Of a stretch of 34,862 bases of DNA, positions 1 to 8,782 are shown piece by piece. The notes under the pieces are model-generated. The model had not been told where the DNA came from. It made no database searches and was given only the letters and a program-made list of their open reading frames with translations. The stretch covers positions 1-34,862 of the forward strand of contig CALUGX010000015.1 in NCBI GenBank assembly GCA_944320285.1, read 5' to 3'. Position 1 is the stretch's first letter; each line of letters opens with the position of its first letter. A program made the translations under genes and the position numbers. This stretch comes from an uncultured Prevotella sp. (GTDB taxonomy: Bacteria > Bacteroidota > Bacteroidia > Bacteroidales > Bacteroidaceae).

Positions 1-287
1 TAAATCAGCTCGTAGTTGGTCATCCAGAGGGGGTCTTGCGTGCTCGTGACGCCCTCGAAGTGGTGGATGTCACCGGCGGCGGCGACGCACTCTATGCCCA
101 CGGTCTCGGCCATGCGGCCCATCAGTTCGGCTATCGGCTTCTGGTCGTAGTATCCGTTACGGCCGAGGTCGTTGGCCACGTAGAAGTTGACTGATTTTTC
201 GAGTTTTTCCCATTCGGCTGGCGTCTGGGCGAATGCTGCGGTGAATACTACCGCCAGCATAAGGATAAGTGTCTGTATGCGCTTCAT
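1..287 (-). CDS. Metallophosphoesterase, acid-phosphatase-like (partial, 3' end outside window)
   Basis: Only the N-terminal 95 residues are present; the gene continues past the left edge. It starts with ATG at 287, followed by a hydrophobic signal peptide ending near AAFAQ, so the product is exported. The mature part contains NDLGRNGYYDQKPIAELMG and a GDIHHFEGV segment followed by DPLWMTNYE, which I recognise from Bacteroidales calcineurin-like / tartrate-resistant acid-phosphatase-type proteins. In that family the GD and H residues contribute to a di-metal site that hydrolyses phosphomonoesters; most of the active site is not visible here. The gene lies 236 bp downstream of the TonB receptor on the same strand, so it may be co-transcribed and work on a phosphorylated nutrient taken up by the receptor (inference). 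Confidence 0.75.
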   Translation of the reverse strand, partial: MKRIQTLILMLAVVFTAAFAQTPAEWEKLEKSVNFYVANDLGRNGYYDQKPIAELMGRMAETVGIECVAAAGDIHHFEGVTSTQDPLWMTNYELI

Positions 288-305
288 AAATTTTGATTGG
301 TTTAA

Positions 306-472
306 CCCACCCCCGCCCTCCCAAAGGGAGGGAGTTTGGTATGTTTTGTTGTTCAAATATCCACCTCAACTTTCCCGAAAGGAGGGAGTTTGTTGTGCCT
401 TATGGTTAGTCTATGGCCACTTTAACTGGCTGTGCTAATCAAGCTCCCTCCCTTTGGGAGGGTTGGGGTGGG
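306..472. repeat. Short inverted-end intergenic repeat (CCCTCCC hairpin family), copy 1
   Basis: The left end (306-343) runs CCCACCCCCGCCCTCCC-AAA-GGGAGGGAG and then TTTGGTATG. The right end (435-472) is its inverted counterpart, reading CCCACCCCAACCCTCCC on the minus strand. A third, degraded left-type end lies at 361-398. Each end contains its own CCCTCCC/GGGAGGG hairpin. The element fills the gap between the TonB receptor and the phosphatase, so it would be transcribed with them and could act as a processing or termination structure. Confidence 0.75.
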
Positions 473-523
473 TGTCAGGTGCCTGTTGGTTGGGTGTTTT
501 GTGCTTGTTTGTTGTTACTTATT

Positions 524-3307
524 TTAGAAGTTCACCTTAAATCCGGCATTGAGTTTCACGCCGTAGTATTCCACCTGCATCGTGCGGTCCTTCTCGCCCT
601 GGTAGTAGCGCAGGGGCTGGTTGAGCAGGTTGTTGGCCTGTACGTAGAAGGTGTACTTCGTGTTCTTGCCCCAGGTGTAGCTGGCGTTGAGGTCCATGTA
701 GTGCGTGGCGTCGTAGTAGCGGCGCAGCGGAGCGTCATCGACGTACTCCTCGTCGTCCTGGAATGCCGACGTGAAGTTGTACGACAGGCGCAGGTTCAGG
801 CCCCACTTGTCGAAATAGAGCGATGCGTTTGCCATGTGCTCCGGCGAGCCGGGGAGTATCTGGTTCTCCTTGTCGCCGACGTATGACTTCACGATGTTGC
901 TGTAAGTGTAGGTGTAGTTGCCGTAGAAGCCCAGGCATTTCAGGGCCGGCGAGATGAAGCTGAAGTCGCGCTGGAAGCCGAGTTCCACGCCGAAGAGGTC
1001 GGCGTCGAAGGCGTTGAGCGGCTGGTGCACCTCAGCCTCGGCGTAGTTGCCGTAGGCCATATCTTCCGTCCAGTTGACGGTGAAGTCGTTGATGCGCTTG
1101 TAGAACAGTGCCGCCGACACGAGGCCCACGCTCTTGAAGTAGTATTCGGCCGAGAGGTCAACGTTGTGCGAGGTGATAGGCTTCAGGTCGGGGTTGCCGA
1201 GTGTGATTTCGACATCGCCGTCCTCGGTGTTGTAAGTGGAGTTTGCCACGAGGTAAGAGTATTTCGGGCGTGCCAGCGTCTTGGTGTAAGATGCGCGCAC
1301 CTTGAAGTCGTCGTTCGCGTCCCACTTGAACAGCACGCTCGGCAGCCAGTCGGTATAGTCGTGCTTGTGGATGCCCGTAGAGCCGAGAGAGCCGTCGCCG
1401 TTCTCGTCGAAGAACAGCGTGGTGCCGCTCGTCTTGAGGCTTGTGTGCTCCATGCGGAGGCCGGCCATGACTGTGAGGTTGCGTCCCAGCTTCTGCGTGA
1501 AGCGCAGATATGCCGCCGTAACCTGTTCGCGTGCGTCGTAGTCGCCTGACGACTCTTCGAGGTCTTGTTCGCCTCCCCAGCGGTCGAGGTCGGCTTTCGT
1601 GAAGTCGCCGATGTAACGCTTGTCAACGAACTCGGTAGGTTTGTAGACGTCGCTCACCATGAAGTCGTCGCGTATTTGCATCGTCATGTACTGCTTCCAC
1701 TCGTCGCCGCGCTCGCTGGCGTAGCCGTCTGTGTAGTCGTAGACGCTTGCGTATTTGGTCTTGTGCTTGTTTGTGTACTTTGCGCCGAACTTCAGCGAGT
1801 TGCCGAAGAGACCGCTTGCGAGGGGCAGCTCGAAGTCGATTTTTGCCTTCCACTCGTCCTCGTCAACGTCTTCGTCGCCGTTGGTCAGCTCGTCAACTTC
1901 CCATTCGCCCAGGGCGAGTGATATCGGCGTGAGCGAATACGGGTGCTTGCCGCCTGCGCCCTCCATGTCGATGGTGAGGCCTTCCTGCTTCAGGGTGAAG
2001 TAGCGTTCGTTGGGCTTGTCCTCGCTGGCGTGCGAGTATGAGCCCATCCAGTCCATCTGCAGGCGGTCCCAGAGCAGGTGGTTACCGCCGAGGGTGAAGT
2101 CCATCGTCTGTTGCAGCTCGCGGCGGGCGTTGCGGTTGTCGTCGTCGCCCATCTTCAGCTGTGACTCCACGCTCATGCCGCCGGGCCCTTCGGTAAGGTC
2201 CTTGTATGACAGTCCGTAGCGGTTCTCCCAGTCGTTGCGGCGGTTGTAGATACCGTTGAAGTATATTTTGTGGTTGGGGTTGAAGTCGTAGTCCATCGAG
2301 AGCGAGTAGCTCTGGCGCTCCCTGGTGACGTAGTACTGGCGTATCTCGGCCGACGAGAGCACCACGTTGCCGTCGTCGTCGAGGTCGTATTCATACTCGC
2401 AGTTGTCCGAGCCGGCGGGCGAGTTCTGGTAAGACAGGGCGGCCATGATGCCGAACTTGTCGTTGAAGAAGCGGTCGCCCCATGTAGCTCCGAGGTCTAC
2501 GCGGAACTTGTCGCTAATCCAGTTGTATCCCGTCCCGGCCGTAATGTTGAACACGCGCTTGTAAGGAGTGTTCTTGGTTACGAGGTTGATGGCGCCGCCG
2601 ATGGCGTCGCCGTCCATGTCGGCGGTTACTACCTTGTTAACCTCGATGGTCTGTATCATGTCGGCGGGTATGAGGTCGAGCTGCACGTTGCGCGCGTCGC
2701 CCTCGGCCGAGGGCAGTCGGTTGCCGTTGATGCTGACGCTTGTAAGGTCGGGCGACGTGCCTCGCACCTGCCCGAAGCGTGCCTCGCCCTGGTCGTACTG
2801 CACGTTGATGCCGTTGATGCGCTTGAGGGCGTCGCCTATGTTTGAGTCGGGGAACTTGCCCACCTGGTCGGCCGACACCACGTTGGTCAGGTTGAAGTTG
2901 TTCTTCTGCTGGTTTATGGCGCGGCTCTGGCCGTGGAACGCGCCCTTAACCTCGACGCCCTGCAGCTCTACGCCGTCAGAGAGGGTGAAGTCGAGCACGG
3001 CTGTCTTGTTGGGCTTGATTGTCAGTTGCGCCGTTTTCGGCTCATATCCTACGTAAGTCACCTTCACGGTGTAAGTGCCCGGTTTCAGGTTCACAAGCGA
3101 GTAGTAGCCGTTCACGTCGCTGACAGCACCCGTGTGCAGACTTTCAATTATGACCGATGCGCCGGGCAGCACCTGGTTCTGTGAATCCACTATGCGCCCG
3201 CGTATCACGCCGAGGCTTGCGTCGGTAGGTTCGGGAGCGGCGAAAGCCGTCACTGCGAATACCGCCGACAGGCAAAAAAGTGATAGTTTCCTGTAATTTT
3301 TTTTCAT
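524..3307 (-). CDS. TonB-dependent outer-membrane receptor with N-terminal carboxypeptidase-regulatory-like domain
   Basis: A 927-residue receptor that imports an unidentified ligand across the outer membrane using TonB/ExbBD energy. It has a signal peptide at about residues 1-23, a carboxypeptidase-D regulatory-like beta-sandwich at about 33-120 (VIRGRIVDSQNQVLPGASV, then GYYSLVNLKPGTYTVKV), and a plug at about 120-245 with SADQVGKFPDSNIGDALKR, VRGTSPDLTSVSINGNRLP and GDAIGGAINLVTK. A long beta-barrel follows and ends in the expected terminal aromatic (GFKVNF). The plug wording resembles the TonB-receptor subfamily seen in Xanthomonas/Caulobacter-type receptors rather than SusC, and no SusD partner lies next to it. 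The downstream same-strand neighbour is a phosphoesterase, which makes phosphorylated substrates a reasonable guess. The ATG at 3307 precedes a typical Lys-rich signal-peptide start. Confidence 0.93.
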   Translation of the reverse strand: MKKNYRKLSLFCLSAVFAVTAFAAPEPTDASLGVIRGRIVDSQNQVLPGASVIIESLHTGAVSDVNGYYSLVNLKPGTYTVKVTYVGYEPKTAQLTIKPNKTAVLDFTLSDGVELQGVEVKGAFHGQSRAINQQKNNFNLTNVVSADQVGKFPDSNIGDALKRINGINVQYDQGEARFGQVRGTSPDLTSVSINGNRLPSAEGDARNVQLDLIPADMIQTIEVNKVVTADMDGDAIGGAINLVTKNTPYKRVFNITAGTGYNWISDKFRVDLGATWGDRFFNDKFGIMAALSYQNSPAGSDNCEYEYDLDDDGNVVLSSAEIRQYYVTRERQSYSLSMDYDFNPNHKIYFNGIYNRRNDWENRYGLSYKDLTEGPGGMSVESQLKMGDDDNRNARRELQQTMDFTLGGNHLLWDRLQMDWMGSYSHASEDKPNERYFTLKQEGLTIDMEGAGGKHPYSLTPISLALGEWEVDELTNGDEDVDEDEWKAKIDFELPLASGLFGNSLKFGAKYTNKHKTKYASVYDYTDGYASERGDEWKQYMTMQIRDDFMVSDVYKPTEFVDKRYIGDFTKADLDRWGGEQDLEESSGDYDAREQVTAAYLRFTQKLGRNLTVMAGLRMEHTSLKTSGTTLFFDENGDGSLGSTGIHKHDYTDWLPSVLFKWDANDDFKVRASYTKTLARPKYSYLVANSTYNTEDGDVEITLGNPDLKPITSHNVDLSAEYYFKSVGLVSAALFYKRINDFTVNWTEDMAYGNYAEAEVHQPLNAFDADLFGVELGFQRDFSFISPALKCLGFYGNYTYTYSNIVKSYVGDKENQILPGSPEHMANASLYFDKWGLNLRLSYNFTSAFQDDEEYVDDAPLRRYYDATHYMDLNASYTWGKNTKYTFYVQANNLLNQPLRYYQGEKDRTMQVEYYGVKLNAGFKVNF

Positions 3308-3333
3308 AAAAAAGTAGAATGATTTGACGGGTG

Positions 3334-3341
3334 CAAAGTTC
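3334..3341 (-). promoter_or_regulatory. Weak candidate -7 element for the TonB receptor
   Basis: On the minus strand GAACTTTG differs at one base from the Bacteroidetes -7 consensus TAnnTTTG and lies 27 nt upstream of the ATG. No TTTG was found at the -33 spacing, so this is tentative. Confidence 0.3.
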
Positions 3342-3423
3342 TGACTTCTGTGTTACATGGATATTGCATGGATTTGATGGTTTTCTTAACAAATAGTTAC
3401 AAAATTGTTACAGGCAGCAAAAG

Positions 3424-3625
3424 CCCACCCCGACCCTCCCAAGGGAGGGAGCTCGACATGACTTGTTGCTTTAACGGGGATATTTGGGTTATTTGTCTGA
3501 TAACCAGTCGGTTACCAAAAGGGCACATCTTGCCCTGTAAAACGTGCTCTTTCGCCGTGCATTTCGGCATCTCTTATAAGGTAAAAGCATATCAAGTTCC
3601 CTCCCTTCGGGAGGGTTGGGGTGGG
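3424..3625. repeat. Composite mosaic intergenic element, copy 2 (about 200 bp, inverted ends)
   Basis: The left end (3424-3460) runs CCCACCCCGACCCTCCC, AAG, GGGAGGGAGCTCGACATG; the right end (about 3588-3625) is the same sequence inverted with few changes. Inside, in order, lie 9-bp units around 3478-3500 (ATTTGGGTT, ATTTGTCTG), a TGATAACCA mini-palindrome at 3498-3506, and an imperfect AAAAGGGCAC...GTGCTCTTT hairpin at 3517-3555. The element lies in the divergent gap between the TonB receptor and the GNAT-like gene. The rest of the 3308-3748 gap holds only promoter sequence. Confidence 0.8.
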
Positions 3626-3720
3626 TGTTGGGTGTAGTTGGGTTGGGTGTCAGGTATTGGCAGGGGTGGTTTTTTCTTTTTTTTAACTCGTTTCCTCTCC
3701 TGTTTTTTGCCTAAAATCAT

Positions 3721-3728
3721 TATTTTTG
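3721..3728 (+). promoter_or_regulatory. -7 promoter element TATTTTTG
   Basis: TATTTTTG matches TAnnTTTG exactly and lies 21 nt upstream of the ATG at 3749. A TTTG at 3706-3709 is too close to be a normal -33 element. The position supports starting the gene at 3749 rather than at the earlier in-frame ATG at 3638, which would lie upstream of this promoter. Confidence 0.6.
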
Positions 3729-3748
3729 CACGAATAAAGAAACGGCAA

Positions 3749-4900
3749 ATGTCATCAATAATAATAAAAAAGGTAAAAAGTAAACGTGACCTCGGACGCT
3801 TCATCGACTTTCACTACGACCTCTACGAGGGTTGCGAGCAAGACGTGCCCAACCTCTTCTCTGACGAGATGAAGACCCTCGACAAGGAGAGGAACGCGGC
3901 GTTCGAGTTCTGCGAGGCCGAGTATTTCATGGCGTTCTACAAGGACGGCGGCCGCATGGCCGGCCGCGTGGCCGCCATCATCAACCACAAGGCCAACAAG
4001 CGGTGGGGCCGCAAGTGCGTACGCTTCGGCTGGCTCGACTTCGTTGACGATATCGACGTGAGCCGCGCACTGCTGCAAGCCGTCGAAGACTACGGCAAGT
4101 CGAAGGGCATGGACGAGATGATAGGCCCGCTCGGCTTCACCGACCTCGACCCCGAAGGGATGCTCACGTGGGGCTTCGACCAGCTCGGCACGATGCCCAC
4201 CATATACAACTATCCCTACTACCCGGAGCACATAGAGCGGCTGGGCGGTTTCGAGAAAGACAACGACTACGTGGAGTTCAAGATGATGGTGCCCGACACC
4301 GTGCCCGAAAAGTACACCAAGATAGCCGAGATGATAGAGAAAAGGTACAACCTGCACGTGCGCAAGCTGACGAAGAAAGACGTCTTCGATGGTGGCTACG
4401 GCAAAAAGATGTTCGACCTCGTGAACACGTGCTTCAAGGACCTTTACGGCTACTCGGAGCTGTCGGACAGGCAAATCGAGCAGTACATCGATATGTACTT
4501 CCCCCTGGCCGACCTCAGTCTAATCACCGTGGTGGAAGACTGGAACGAGGGCCGCAAGCCCGTCGCCGTCGGCATAACCATCCCCTCGCTCTCCCGCGCC
4601 CTGCAGAAGTGCCGCCGCGGGCGGCTCTTCCCCTTCGGCTGGTGGCACATACTGCGCGCCCTCAAGGCGCACAAGACCGAGGGCGTTGACCTGCTCCTGC
4701 TCGGCGTACTGCCCGAGTACCGCATGAAGGGTGCCAACGCCATGATGTTCGCCGACCTCATCCCGCGCTACCAGGCCTACGGCTTCAAGTGGGGCGAGAG
4801 CCAGGTCGAGATGGAGACCAACGAGAACGTGCAGAGCCAGTGGCAGTACCTTGACCCCAAGCTGCACAAGAGGCGCAGGTGCTACAAGAAGTGGCTGTAA
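3749..4900 (+). CDS. GNAT-superfamily acyltransferase-like protein
   Basis: A cytoplasmic protein of 383 residues with no signal peptide or membrane segments. The ATG at 3749 (MSSIIIKKVKSKRDL) is preferred because a -7 promoter element lies just upstream and because the extra 37 residues of the longer frame come from repeat and poly-T sequence. Segments such as EMIGPLGFTDLDPEGMLTWGFDQL, here split as EMIGPLGFTDLDPEG and MLTWGFDQL, and LLLLGVLPEYRMKGANAMMF fit a conserved Bacteroidetes family placed in the acyl-CoA N-acyltransferase fold; the latter segment corresponds to the acetyl-CoA-binding part of GNAT proteins. Substrate and pathway are unknown. parE follows on the same strand after 200 bp of repeats, so an operon is uncertain. 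Confidence 0.7.
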   Translation: MSSIIIKKVKSKRDLGRFIDFHYDLYEGCEQDVPNLFSDEMKTLDKERNAAFEFCEAEYFMAFYKDGGRMAGRVAAIINHKANKRWGRKCVRFGWLDFVDDIDVSRALLQAVEDYGKSKGMDEMIGPLGFTDLDPEGMLTWGFDQLGTMPTIYNYPYYPEHIERLGGFEKDNDYVEFKMMVPDTVPEKYTKIAEMIEKRYNLHVRKLTKKDVFDGGYGKKMFDLVNTCFKDLYGYSELSDRQIEQYIDMYFPLADLSLITVVEDWNEGRKPVAVGITIPSLSRALQKCRRGRLFPFGWWHILRALKAHKTEGVDLLLLGVLPEYRMKGANAMMFADLIPRYQAYGFKWGESQVEMETNENVQSQWQYLDPKLHKRRRCYKKWL

Positions 4901-4949
4901 GGCAGACTTGCCATAAAGCACCCGACACCCACACCAACCGAAGGGGTAA

Positions 4950-5084
4950 CCCACCACAGCCCTCCCCAAGGGAGGGGGCTTGATGTGCCTTGCCAATCGG
5001 CCTTGTTGGCCTTATTGGCCTTATCAGCCACATTCCGCCAGCCAAGTTGTTGGCCATATCCGCCTTATCGGCCCCATTCCGCCT
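4950..5084. repeat. Half composite element: end hairpin followed by ten tandem 9-bp units
   Basis: A left-type end (4950-4987: CCCACCACAGCCCTCCCC, AAG, GGAGGGGGCTTGATGTG) is followed by an almost unbroken run of 9-bp units at 4996-5084: ATCGGCCTT, GTTGGCCTT, ATTGGCCTT, ATCAGCCAC, ATTCCGCCA, one 8-bp step, then GTTGGCCAT, ATCCGCCTT, ATCGGCCCC, ATTCCGCCT. A shorter, deleted end lies at 4919-4946. There is no right end. The hairpin at about 4959-4979 may terminate the preceding gene. Confidence 0.75.
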
Positions 5085-5102
5085 ATTAAACAATAAACGA
5101 CC

Positions 5103-7037
5103 ATGAGCGAAAACGAAATACAAAACCCACAGGTTTCCTACACAGATGATAATATAAGGCACTTGTCCGACATGGAACACGTGCGCACCCGCCCCGGAAT
5201 GTACATCGGGCGGCTGGGCGACGGCTCCATGCCCGAGGACGGAGTGTACGTGCTGCTGAAGGAAGTCATCGACAACTCCATCGACGAGTTCAAGATGAAC
5301 GCCGGCAAACGCATCGAGGTTGACATCGACGACGAGCTGCGCGTGACCGTCCGCGACTACGGACGCGGCATTCCGCAGGGCAAGCTCGTCGAGGCCGTCA
5401 GCGTGCTCAACACCGGCGGAAAGTATGACTCTAAGGCGTTCAAGAAGAGCGTCGGACTCAACGGTGTCGGCATAAAGGCCGTCAATGCGCTTAGTTCCAG
5501 CTTCGAGGTACGCTCTTACCGCGACGGCACTGTGCGCACGGTGAAGTTCGAACGCGGCGTGATGACCGGCGACACGACCGAGGACACGCAGGACGAGAAC
5601 GGCACATACGTCTTCTTCGAGCCTGACGACACGCTGTTCAAGAACTACCGCATACACACGGATTTCGTCGAGACGATGCTCCGTAACTACACTTACCTCA
5701 ACACGGGGCTTACCATCATGTTCAACGGCCGCCGCATACTGAGCCGCAACGGACTTGAAGACCTGCTCAACGACACGATGACCACCGACGGCATCTACCC
5801 AATAATACACCTCAAGGGGGAAGACATCGAGATAGCGTTCACCCACACCAACCAGTACGGAGAGGAGTACCACTCCTTCGTCAACGGCCAGCACACCACC
5901 CAGGGCGGCACCCACCAGAGCGCGTTCAAGGAGCACATAGCCAAGACAATAAAAGAGTTCTTCAACAAGAACTTTGAATATACCGACATACGCAACGGCC
6001 TCGTGGCCGCCATCGCGGTGAATGTGGAGGAGCCGATGTTTGAGAGCCAGACCAAAATCAAGCTCGGTTCGCTCACCATGTCGCCCGACGGCGTTAGCGT
6101 GAACAAATACGTGGGCGACTTCATCAAGACCGAGGTGGACAACTATCTGCACCGACACGCTGACGTGGCGGAGGTAATGCTCCAGAAAATCCAGGCCTCG
6201 GAGAAGGAGCGCAAGGAAATGGCCGGCGTCACCAAGCTGGCCCGTGAACGCGCGAAGAAGGCAAACCTGCACAACAGGAAGCTGCGCGACTGTCGCATAC
6301 ACTTCTCCGACGTGAAGAACGACCGCAAGGAGGAAAGCTCCATCTTCATAACCGAGGGCGACTCGGCAAGCGGCTCCATAACCAAGAGCCGCGACGTCAA
6401 CACCCAAGCAGTGTTCTCGCTCAGAGGCAAGCCGTTGAACTCTTACGGGCTTACCAAGAAGGTGGTGTACGAGAACGAGGAGTTCAACCTCCTGCAAGCC
6501 GCCCTTGACATCGAGGACGGACTCGACACTCTGCGTTATAATAAGGTTATAGTGGCCACCGATGCCGATGTCGATGGTATGCACATACGCCTGCTCATCA
6601 TCACCTTCTTCCTGCAATTCTTCCCCGACTTGATAAAGAAGGGCCACGTCTACGTGTTGCAGACGCCGCTCTTCCGCGTGCGCAACCGCCGCTCGAAAAT
6701 CAAGGACAAGGCCACGCTCGACGCCGCAAAAGGGCAGAAGGGCGACTTCGTAACGCGCTATTGCTACAGCGAGGAGGAGCGCATCGACGCCATTTCGGCG
6801 CTCGGCCCCGACCCCGAAATCACCCGCTTCAAGGGCCTCGGCGAAATCAGTCCCGACGAGTTCCGGGCCTTCATCGGTCCAGATATGCGCCTTGAGCAGG
6901 TCACTCTGCACAAGACCGACCAGGTGCAGAAGCTCCTCGAATACTACATGGGCAAGAATACGCCCGAACGCCAGAACTTCATCATCGACAACCTTGTCAT
7001 CGAGGAAGACCGGCCGGAGGAAGAGGAATTTAATTAA
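5103..7037 (+). CDS. parE: DNA topoisomerase IV subunit B (ATPase subunit)
   Basis: The 644-residue ATPase subunit of topoisomerase IV, which with ParC decatenates daughter chromosomes in the cytoplasm. The GHKL ATPase part shows [19 protein letters not shown] (catalytic Glu54, Mg-binding Asn58), DYGRGIP (about 85-91) and [13 protein letters not shown]. The TOPRIM part shows TEGDSASGS (Glu418) and [10 protein letters not shown] (487-496), which coordinate the metals for DNA cleavage. The C-terminus [16 protein letters not shown] is of the ParE rather than GyrB type, and the length fits Bacteroidetes ParE. parC is not in this window. From memory, several Bacteroides genomes place parE, coaD and an S41 protease together; here coaD lies 13 kb away on the other strand. 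The last codons and stop run straight into a 7-bp repeat array. Confidence 0.95.
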   Translation: MSENEIQNPQVSYTDDNIRHLSDMEHVRTRPGMYIGRLGDGSMPEDGVYVLLKEVIDNSIDEFKMNAGKRIEVDIDDELRVTVRDYGRGIPQGKLVEAVSVLNTGGKYDSKAFKKSVGLNGVGIKAVNALSSSFEVRSYRDGTVRTVKFERGVMTGDTTEDTQDENGTYVFFEPDDTLFKNYRIHTDFVETMLRNYTYLNTGLTIMFNGRRILSRNGLEDLLNDTMTTDGIYPIIHLKGEDIEIAFTHTNQYGEEYHSFVNGQHTTQGGTHQSAFKEHIAKTIKEFFNKNFEYTDIRNGLVAAIAVNVEEPMFESQTKIKLGSLTMSPDGVSVNKYVGDFIKTEVDNYLHRHADVAEVMLQKIQASEKERKEMAGVTKLARERAKKANLHNRKLRDCRIHFSDVKNDRKEESSIFITEGDSASGSITKSRDVNTQAVFSLRGKPLNSYGLTKKVVYENEEFNLLQAALDIEDGLDTLRYNKVIVATDADVDGMHIRLLIITFFLQFFPDLIKKGHVYVLQTPLFRVRNRRSKIKDKATLDAAKGQKGDFVTRYCYSEEERIDAISALGPDPEITRFKGLGEISPDEFRAFIGPDMRLEQVTLHKTDQVQKLLEYYMGKNTPERQNFIIDNLVIEEDRPEEEEFN

Positions 7038-7061
7038 GAGCTAAGAATTAAGAGTTAAGAA
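7028..7061. repeat. 7-bp repeat array abutting the parE stop codon
   Basis: AATT, AAGAGCT, AAGAATT, AAGAGTT, AAGAA run in 7-bp steps and begin within the last codons of parE. The same heptamers recur near ybeY, coaD and ruvB. Confidence 0.7.
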
Positions 7062-7062
7062 A

Positions 7063-7142
7063 ATCGGCACATCGGCCTTATCAGACCCATACTGCCCGTT
7101 CCTCTCGGTGCTCCCGGCCTTCCCATAGCTCCCATTTCTCCA
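7063..7142. repeat. Tandem 9-bp degenerate repeat between parE and the S41 protease
   Basis: Nine units follow one another: ATCGGCAC (8 bp), ATCGGCCTT, ATCAGACCC, ATACTGCCC, GTTCCTCTC, GGTGCTCCC, GGCCTTCCC, ATAGCTCCC, ATTTCTCCA. The sequence drifts while the 9-bp phase holds. The array ends 18 bp before the protease start codon. Confidence 0.75.
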
Positions 7143-7160
7143 AATAACAACCACCAAGCA

Positions 7161-8747
7161 ATGAAAATCAAGGCACTTGTTTTTTTACTTTTTCACATTT
7201 TCATCTTTTCACCTTTGAGTGCTCAGATGCGCATCAACTTTTCGGGCGACAGCCCCCTGCGCAAGCTCCAGATAGCCGAGATGGCCATAACCAACCTTTA
7301 TGTCGATACCGTTGACGAACAGAAGCTCGTCGAGGACGCCATACGCGGGATGCTTGAGAAGCTCGACCCCCACTCGTCATACGCCGACCCTGAGGAGGTG
7401 AAGGCCATGAACGAGCCCCTACAGGGCAACTTCGAGGGCATCGGCGTGCAGTTCAACATGGTTGATGACACGCTCCTTGTCATCCAGCCCGTCAGCAAAG
7501 GCCCGTCAGAGAAGGTAGGCATCATGGCCGGCGACCGCATAGTCCTCGTCAACGACACCGCCGTGGCCGGTGTGAAGATGAAGAAGGAGGAAATCATGCG
7601 CCGCCTGCGCGGGCCTAAGGGCACCAAGGTAGACCTCGGCATCGTGCGCCGCGGCGTGGCCGAAGTGCTCAAGTTTACCGTCAAGAGGGACAAAATACCC
7701 GTGCACAGCATCGACGCCGTATATATGCTCCGCCCCGGAACAGGTTACATACGGATAGGCAACTTCGGCGCAACCACGCACGGAGAGTTCATGCAGGCTG
7801 TCGAGAAGCTGCGCGCCGAGGGCATGAAAGACCTCGTGCTCGACCTCCAGGACAACGGCGGAGGATACCTCCAGGCCGCCGTCGATGTTGCCGGCGAACT
7901 GCTGCGCAAGGGCGACCTCATAGTCTACACCGAGGGCCGGCAGTTCCCCCGCACCGACTATAAGGCGCGCGGCAGCGGCAACTTCCGTGACGGCCGCGTC
8001 TTCGTGCTCGTCAACGAGTTCACGGCTTCGGCTGCCGAAATAGTCTCCGGCGCCGTGCAAGACCAGGACCGCGGCATCGTCATAGGTCGCCGCACCTTCG
8101 GCAAGGGGCTCGTGCAGCGTCCCGTAGGCCTGCCCGACGGCTCCATGCTCCGCCTGACCATTGCGCATTATTACACCCCCGCCGGCCGCTGCATACAGAA
8201 GCCTTACACCAAGGGCGACCTTGAGGACTATGCCCTCGACTTTGACAACCGCCTGAAGCACGGCGAGCTGACCAACCGCGACAGCATACACTTCGCCGAC
8301 TCGCTAAAGTGCTACACCCTGAGGGAGCACCGCCCCGTCTACGGCGGAGGAGGCATCATGCCTGACATCTTCGTCCCGTTAGACACGATGCAGTACACCA
8401 AGTTCCACCGCCTGCTCGCCCTCAAGGGCGTAATCATCAACGCCGACCTGCGCTACATCGACAATCACCGCGACTCTCTGCGCCGCGCCTTCCCCACATT
8501 CGAGGCCTTCCGCCGCGACTTCACCGTCCCCCGCGAACTCATCGACGCCGTAGTGGAGGAGGGGCGCAAGATGGACGTCAAGCCAAAGGACGACGACGAG
8601 CTGGCCCGCACCATCCCCATGCTCACCACGCAGCTCCGCGCACTCGTTGCCCGCGACCTCTTCGACATGAGCGAATACTTCCAAATCGTCAACGAGGAGA
8701 GCGACATCGTGAAAGCCGCGATAAGTGAGATTGAGAAGCACCCGTAA
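7161..8747 (+). CDS. S41-family C-terminal processing peptidase (CtpA/Prc-like), exported
   Basis: A 528-residue serine protease with a Ser/Lys dyad, acting in the periplasm on C-terminal tails of envelope proteins. A signal peptide spans about residues 1-21 (ends LSAQ). A PDZ domain follows at about 85-170 (GVQFNMVDDTLLVIQPV, GPSEKVGIMAGDRIVLVN). The S41 core at about 190-350 has DLQDNGGGYLQ, the nucleophile Ser290 in NEFTASAAEI and the base Lys315 in GRRTFGKGLVQ; the 25-residue spacing equals that of characterised Ctp proteases. The gene lies 123 bp after parE, a gap filled by repeats. The hydrophobic core of the signal peptide is coded by three in-frame 9-bp units (7188-7214), see findings. 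Confidence 0.93.
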   Translation: MKIKALVFLLFHIFIFSPLSAQMRINFSGDSPLRKLQIAEMAITNLYVDTVDEQKLVEDAIRGMLEKLDPHSSYADPEEVKAMNEPLQGNFEGIGVQFNMVDDTLLVIQPVSKGPSEKVGIMAGDRIVLVNDTAVAGVKMKKEEIMRRLRGPKGTKVDLGIVRRGVAEVLKFTVKRDKIPVHSIDAVYMLRPGTGYIRIGNFGATTHGEFMQAVEKLRAEGMKDLVLDLQDNGGGYLQAAVDVAGELLRKGDLIVYTEGRQFPRTDYKARGSGNFRDGRVFVLVNEFTASAAEIVSGAVQDQDRGIVIGRRTFGKGLVQRPVGLPDGSMLRLTIAHYYTPAGRCIQKPYTKGDLEDYALDFDNRLKHGELTNRDSIHFADSLKCYTLREHRPVYGGGGIMPDIFVPLDTMQYTKFHRLLALKGVIINADLRYIDNHRDSLRRAFPTFEAFRRDFTVPRELIDAVVEEGRKMDVKPKDDDELARTIPMLTTQLRALVARDLFDMSEYFQIVNEESDIVKAAISEIEKHP

Positions 8748-8782
8748 AGGCAAGACCGATGACCGGTATTCACAACACCTGA

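Noticed and set aside
3424-3625. CRISPR-like array of repeats
   Set aside because: The repeats are inverted or in 7- and 9-bp steps, with no regular repeat-spacer pattern and no cas genes.
3638-3748. A 37-residue N-terminal extension of the GNAT-like protein
   Set aside because: It is coded by the mosaic-element end and a poly-T stretch, lies upstream of a good -7 element and gives an implausible sequence (run of Phe and Gly).
4785-6911. A 708-residue open frame on the minus strand across parE
   Set aside because: It is antisense to a perfectly conserved parE, has no family resemblance and a composition typical of GC-rich antisense frames.
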